Shown here: in pieces, positions 33,608-36,188 of the stretch | Layout: every line of letters begins with the position of its first letter | Numbering within the stretch: position 1 is the first letter of the stretch | Source of the DNA: Ornithinibacillus halophilus | GTDB lineage: Bacteria > Bacillota > Bacilli > Bacillales > Amphibacillaceae | DNA length: 36,188 bases | Reading direction: 5' to 3' | Assembly: GCF_900129485.1 (NCBI RefSeq) | Contig: NZ_FQVW01000032.1 | Coordinates: 1 to 36,188, forward strand | Made by a program: the position numbers and the translations under genes | Notes under the pieces: model-generated | What the model was told of the DNA's origin: nothing | The model's database searches: none | What the model saw: the letters and a program-made list of their open reading frames with translations, nothing else

Positions 33608-34822
33608 GTGAATAATCCAAAAGTTGTTATTTTGGGAGCAGGTTATGGTGGAATTATGACCACTGTAAATTTACAAAAATCGTTAGGTGTTAACGATGCA
33701 AATATTACACTTGTTAACAAAAATGATTATCATTATCAAACAACATGGTTACATGAAACAGCTGCTGGTACAATCCATCATGATCAAACTCGTATTCCGA
33801 TTAAAGATGTTGTGAACAGTAAAGTAAATTTTGTTCAAGACTCAGTTGTAGAAATTAAACCAGATGAAAATAAAGTAGTCCTAGAAAATGGAGAACTAAG
33901 CTATGATATTCTAGTAGTAGGTTTAGGTTTTGAATCTGCAACCTTTGGAATTCCTGGACTTGAAGAAAATGCATTTATGATCAGCAATATTAATAGTGCA
34001 CGTTTGATCAGAGAACATTTAGAACATAATTTTGCATTATATCATAATGAAGAAGAAAAGAATCCAGCTCGTTTAAATATCGTAGTTGGTGGTGGTGGTT
34101 TTACAGGAATCGAATTTGTTGGTGAATTAGCTAACCGTATTCCCGAACTTTGTGAGGAATATGATATTGATAAATCATTAGTTCGAATTATTAATGTAGA
34201 GGGTTCTCCAACTGTCTTACCTGGTTTTGACCCTGCATTAGTTGAATATGCTATGAATTCTTTGGAATCACGTGGTGTTGAATTTATTACAGGTGCGATG
34301 CTTAAAGAGTGTAAGCCTGAAAGCATCGTTTATGAAAAAGATGGAAAACAAGTTGAAGTTCCAACAAAGACAACAGTATGGGCTGCAGGAGTTAAAGCAA
34401 ACTCTATAGTTGAACAATCTGGTTTCCAAACAAATCGCGGAAAAGTAGAAGTTAAGAGTGATATGCGTGCTCCAGATTATGATAATGTCTTTGTTGTAGG
34501 GGATTGTGCGTTAATTATGAATCCAGAAAACGAAAGACCATACCCTCCAACTGCACAAATTGCTATCCAACAAGCTAGTACTGTAGCTCATAACATTAAA
34601 GCTATGATTCAAGGTCAAGAATTAGAAAGCTTTGAATTCATATCACAAGGTACTTTAGCTTCCTTAGGTCATAATGACGCTGTTGGTGTAGTGTTCAATA
34701 AGTATAAGTTATTTGGCTGGAAAGCTACGTTTATGAAGAAAATGAGTGATAACCGTTATCTTCTTAAACTAGGTGGCCTTGGATTGATGTTTAAAAAAGG
34801 TAAATTTAATTTCTTTTATTAA
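33608..34822 (+). CDS. yumB: Type II NADH dehydrogenase (Ndh/YumB type)
   Basis: 404 aa. FAD motif '[13 protein letters not shown]' at residues 5-17; NADH motif '[18 protein letters not shown]' near residue 155; '[31 protein letters not shown]' is the second FAD contact. The C-terminus '[17 protein letters not shown]' has the membrane-facing tail of NDH-2. It oxidises NADH and reduces menaquinone without pumping protons. The frame is open from 33536, but GGAAGTGAT at 33595-33603 fixes the GTG at 33608. B. subtilis yumB lies beside yumC in the same way, though the sequence also resembles Ndh (YjlD). Confidence 0.93.
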   Translation: MNNPKVVILGAGYGGIMTTVNLQKSLGVNDANITLVNKNDYHYQTTWLHETAAGTIHHDQTRIPIKDVVNSKVNFVQDSVVEIKPDENKVVLENGELSYDILVVGLGFESATFGIPGLEENAFMISNINSARLIREHLEHNFALYHNEEEKNPARLNIVVGGGGFTGIEFVGELANRIPELCEEYDIDKSLVRIINVEGSPTVLPGFDPALVEYAMNSLESRGVEFITGAMLKECKPESIVYEKDGKQVEVPTKTTVWAAGVKANSIVEQSGFQTNRGKVEVKSDMRAPDYDNVFVVGDCALIMNPENERPYPPTAQIAIQQASTVAHNIKAMIQGQELESFEFISQGTLASLGHNDAVGVVFNKYKLFGWKATFMKKMSDNRYLLKLGGLGLMFKKGKFNFFY

Positions 34823-34846
34823 TCTAATAGAAGAATAGTAGATTTT

Positions 34847-34879
34847 AAAGCAAAGGCATTTATTGTCTTTGCTTTTTTT
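34847..34879 (+). terminator. Terminator of the NADH dehydrogenase gene
   Basis: AAAGCAAAG pairs with CTTTGCTTT, with partial CA/TG pairing in the loop, followed by TTTTT. Confidence 0.85.
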
Positions 34880-34939
34880 GAGATTTATATTTAGAATGGT
34901 TGTTGTGGATAAAATTTCAATATGAAGGAGAACTTAACA

Positions 34940-35251
34940 TTGATACAGTTAATTGTTTCTGTATTACTTTATTTTGTTATATTTTTTGGTATAGCATTTA
35001 TACTTAATATGTTACTAAGACGTACGTGGTTAATGGCATTTATCTATCCAATTATTGTTATTATAATTATTGATGGAATTGCTACTACAGATTACTTTAC
35101 GTCTCCAGGTGAATCATTTAGTTTGCTAGGTGATAAATTAATTAGCCTAACTCCTGTAGATATTACGATGTTGTCATCTGGATTAGTTGGTACGATTGTA
35201 TCTGGTATCGTTGTAAAATACTTACGAAAAAGTGGCTATCAAATGTTTTAA
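34940..35251 (+). CDS. yuiB: YuiB family membrane protein
   Basis: 103 aa with three membrane segments: about residues 2-24, 30-50 and 75-95. 'NMLLRRTWLMAFIYPIIVIIII' is the middle of the protein. The family (YuiB, function unknown) is found beside yumB and yuiC in Bacillus. An ATG at 34922 is in frame but has no ribosome binding site. AAGGAG at 34925-34930 is placed for the TTG at 34940, giving MIQLIVSVLLYF. The small yuiA gene of B. subtilis is not present in the preceding gap. Confidence 0.8.
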   Translation: MIQLIVSVLLYFVIFFGIAFILNMLLRRTWLMAFIYPIIVIIIIDGIATTDYFTSPGESFSLLGDKLISLTPVDITMLSSGLVGTIVSGIVVKYLRKSGYQMF

Positions 35252-35312
35252 TATATGTTATGTATAAAAACTTAATAGATTGGAAATGATGACATCCAGA
35301 GAGGTGTTATCA

Positions 35313-36008
35313 TTGAAAATAAATAATTTATTAAGAAGAATTAGTATGACTCTACTGTTCTTTGCTGCTTTTTTTACAACATTTTCTAGTATTTCAAATG
35401 TTAGTTATGCAGAAATGGGTGTAGTTCTGAAGGCAAATAATAACCCAGGCACCACTGCGTCAGTAGACTATAAACTTGTAGAACCTAGAAAGATAAGTTT
35501 AAAAGAGAAAAACCTAATGACTTTGCAAAAACCACAAAAATATATTTCCAGTGAACGAATCGAAGGCCCTAAAACTCTGGAAGAAGCAGTAAACATTGAA
35601 CAATATCCTAGTACAAGGGTTGTTGCTACAGGATATACTGCAGGTGTTGAATCAACAGGAAAAACACCAGATCATCCGATGTATGGTATAACATACTCAG
35701 GGGTCCAGGTAAAGCGTGATTTATACTCTACTATAGCGGCAGATCTCAGTGTCTATCCAATAGGAACAATCATGTTTATTCCGGGATATGGATATGGTGT
35801 GGTAGCTGATAAAGGCAGTGCTATTAATGGGAATAAAATTGATCTATATTATGAAACAGTAGAGGAAGTATACTCTGAATGGGGTAAAAAAGAAGTTGAC
35901 GTGTACATTATTGAAAAGGGCGATGGGACGTTGACAGAAGAAACCCTTGTTGCTTTAAATGAAAATAAAGCATTGCAAGTCTTTCGTGAACAAATGAATG
36001 AAAGCTAA
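35313..36008 (+). CDS. yuiC: 3D-domain cell-wall protein YuiC
   Basis: 231 aa. A signal peptide spans about residues 1-33 (basic MKINNLLRR, hydrophobic [11 protein letters not shown], cut near 'NVSYA'). The C-terminal half is a 3D domain: '[25 protein letters not shown]', '[42 protein letters not shown]' in parts, with the three Asp (ADL, ADK, IDL) that name the fold. YuiC is a lytic transglycosylase-like muralytic protein, a Firmicute counterpart of resuscitation-promoting factors. AGAGAGGTG points to the TTG at 35313. The ATG at 35286 and one at 35280 lack a ribosome binding site. Confidence 0.9.
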   Translation: MKINNLLRRISMTLLFFAAFFTTFSSISNVSYAEMGVVLKANNNPGTTASVDYKLVEPRKISLKEKNLMTLQKPQKYISSERIEGPKTLEEAVNIEQYPSTRVVATGYTAGVESTGKTPDHPMYGITYSGVQVKRDLYSTIAADLSVYPIGTIMFIPGYGYGVVADKGSAINGNKIDLYYETVEEVYSEWGKKEVDVYIIEKGDGTLTEETLVALNENKALQVFREQMNES

Positions 36009-36012
36009 ACAT

Positions 36013-36042
36013 AAAGAGACTGTCTACAAACAGTCTCTTTAT
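36013..36042 (+). terminator. Terminator of yuiC
   Basis: AAAGAGACTGT pairs perfectly over 11 bp with ACAGTCTCTTT around a 6-nt loop, followed by ATTTAAA. Confidence 0.75.
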
Positions 36043-36046
36043 TTAA

Positions 36047-36188
36047 AGAGATGTCTAGCTCCGAGCGCCTGCGACTAGAGAGACTTCCTTCGCCTCCGTA
36101 CGATAAAGAAGACTTGCCGATTGGTGAAACCAGAGGCTTAGTCGCACTTATACCCTTGTGGTGAAAGTCAACATCGACTCCGATAAAA
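36047..36188 (+). repeat. Dispersed 'tgtctagctcc' repeat, copy 3, cut by the window edge
   Basis: It opens with agagatgtctagctcc then GAGCGCCT, matching the opening of the 5296-5426 element over 23 of 24 bases. The interior differs. No gene is seen in 36009-36188. Confidence 0.75.

Overview
The window is a stretch of core chromosome from a low-GC, endospore-forming Firmicute of the family Bacillaceae. The gene order is close to the Bacillus subtilis yus-suf-yun-yut-yum-yui block read in reverse. The dispersed repeats, the NhaC-type antiporter and the sequence style suggest a halotolerant relative such as Oceanobacillus or Virgibacillus; the genus is an inference. Sporulation genes (yunB, lytH, a YhcN/YlaJ lipoprotein, yutH) support a spore former. 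I see no phage, insertion sequence, CRISPR array, rRNA or tRNA.

Layout. 1-525: a gene-free region with a terminator and a 52-bp tandem array of seven full copies. 526-1455 (-): a small coiled-coil protein and a VanZ-like membrane protein. 1609-3197 (+): yusI, gcvH, yusF, yusE. 3273-6292 (+): a SAM (S-box) riboswitch controlling the methionine ABC importer metN-metP-metQ, with a dispersed repeat between metP and metQ. 6445-7638 (+): a methyltransferase and an unlisted 56-aa gene behind a perfect palindrome. 7940-13125 (+): the complete sufCDSUB iron-sulfur assembly operon. 13301-17964 (+): yunE, yunD, yunC, an HD-GYP phosphodiesterase and yunB. 18111-21487 (+): an NhaC-family antiporter and an NSS symporter followed by a 33-aa MetS-like subunit. 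21528-23153 (-): lytH and a sporulation lipoprotein. 23291-29117: yutD, two small (-) genes, a HepT-like yutE, a SufR-like regulator, yutF, yutG (-), yutH and a D-2-hydroxyacid dehydrogenase. 29190-32014: nfu/yutI (-), yuzD, dapF, an A-type Fe-S carrier and a Crp/Fnr (FLP-like) regulator. 32324-36008: yumC (-), a type II NADH dehydrogenase, yuiB and yuiC. A dispersed repeat runs off the right end.

How the genes fit together. Two themes recur. The first is sulfur and iron-sulfur metabolism: methionine uptake, SUF assembly, a TauE/SafE sulfur-anion permease, Nfu and A-type carriers, GcvH as lipoyl carrier, and a Cys-rich SufR-like regulator that may sense the cluster supply. The second is redox: YumC, NADH dehydrogenase with a Rex-like operator, thioredoxin-like proteins, and a Crp/Fnr regulator with cysteines at residues 5 and 112, the spacing recalled for the FLP dithiol switch.

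I found no wholly new multi-gene system. The points most worth a second look are the two dyads upstream of the NADH dehydrogenase gene, the FLP-like cysteines, the SufR-like regulator, the hairpins that bury the ribosome binding sites of yunC and yunB, the 56-aa gene with its palindrome, and three families of non-coding repeats.
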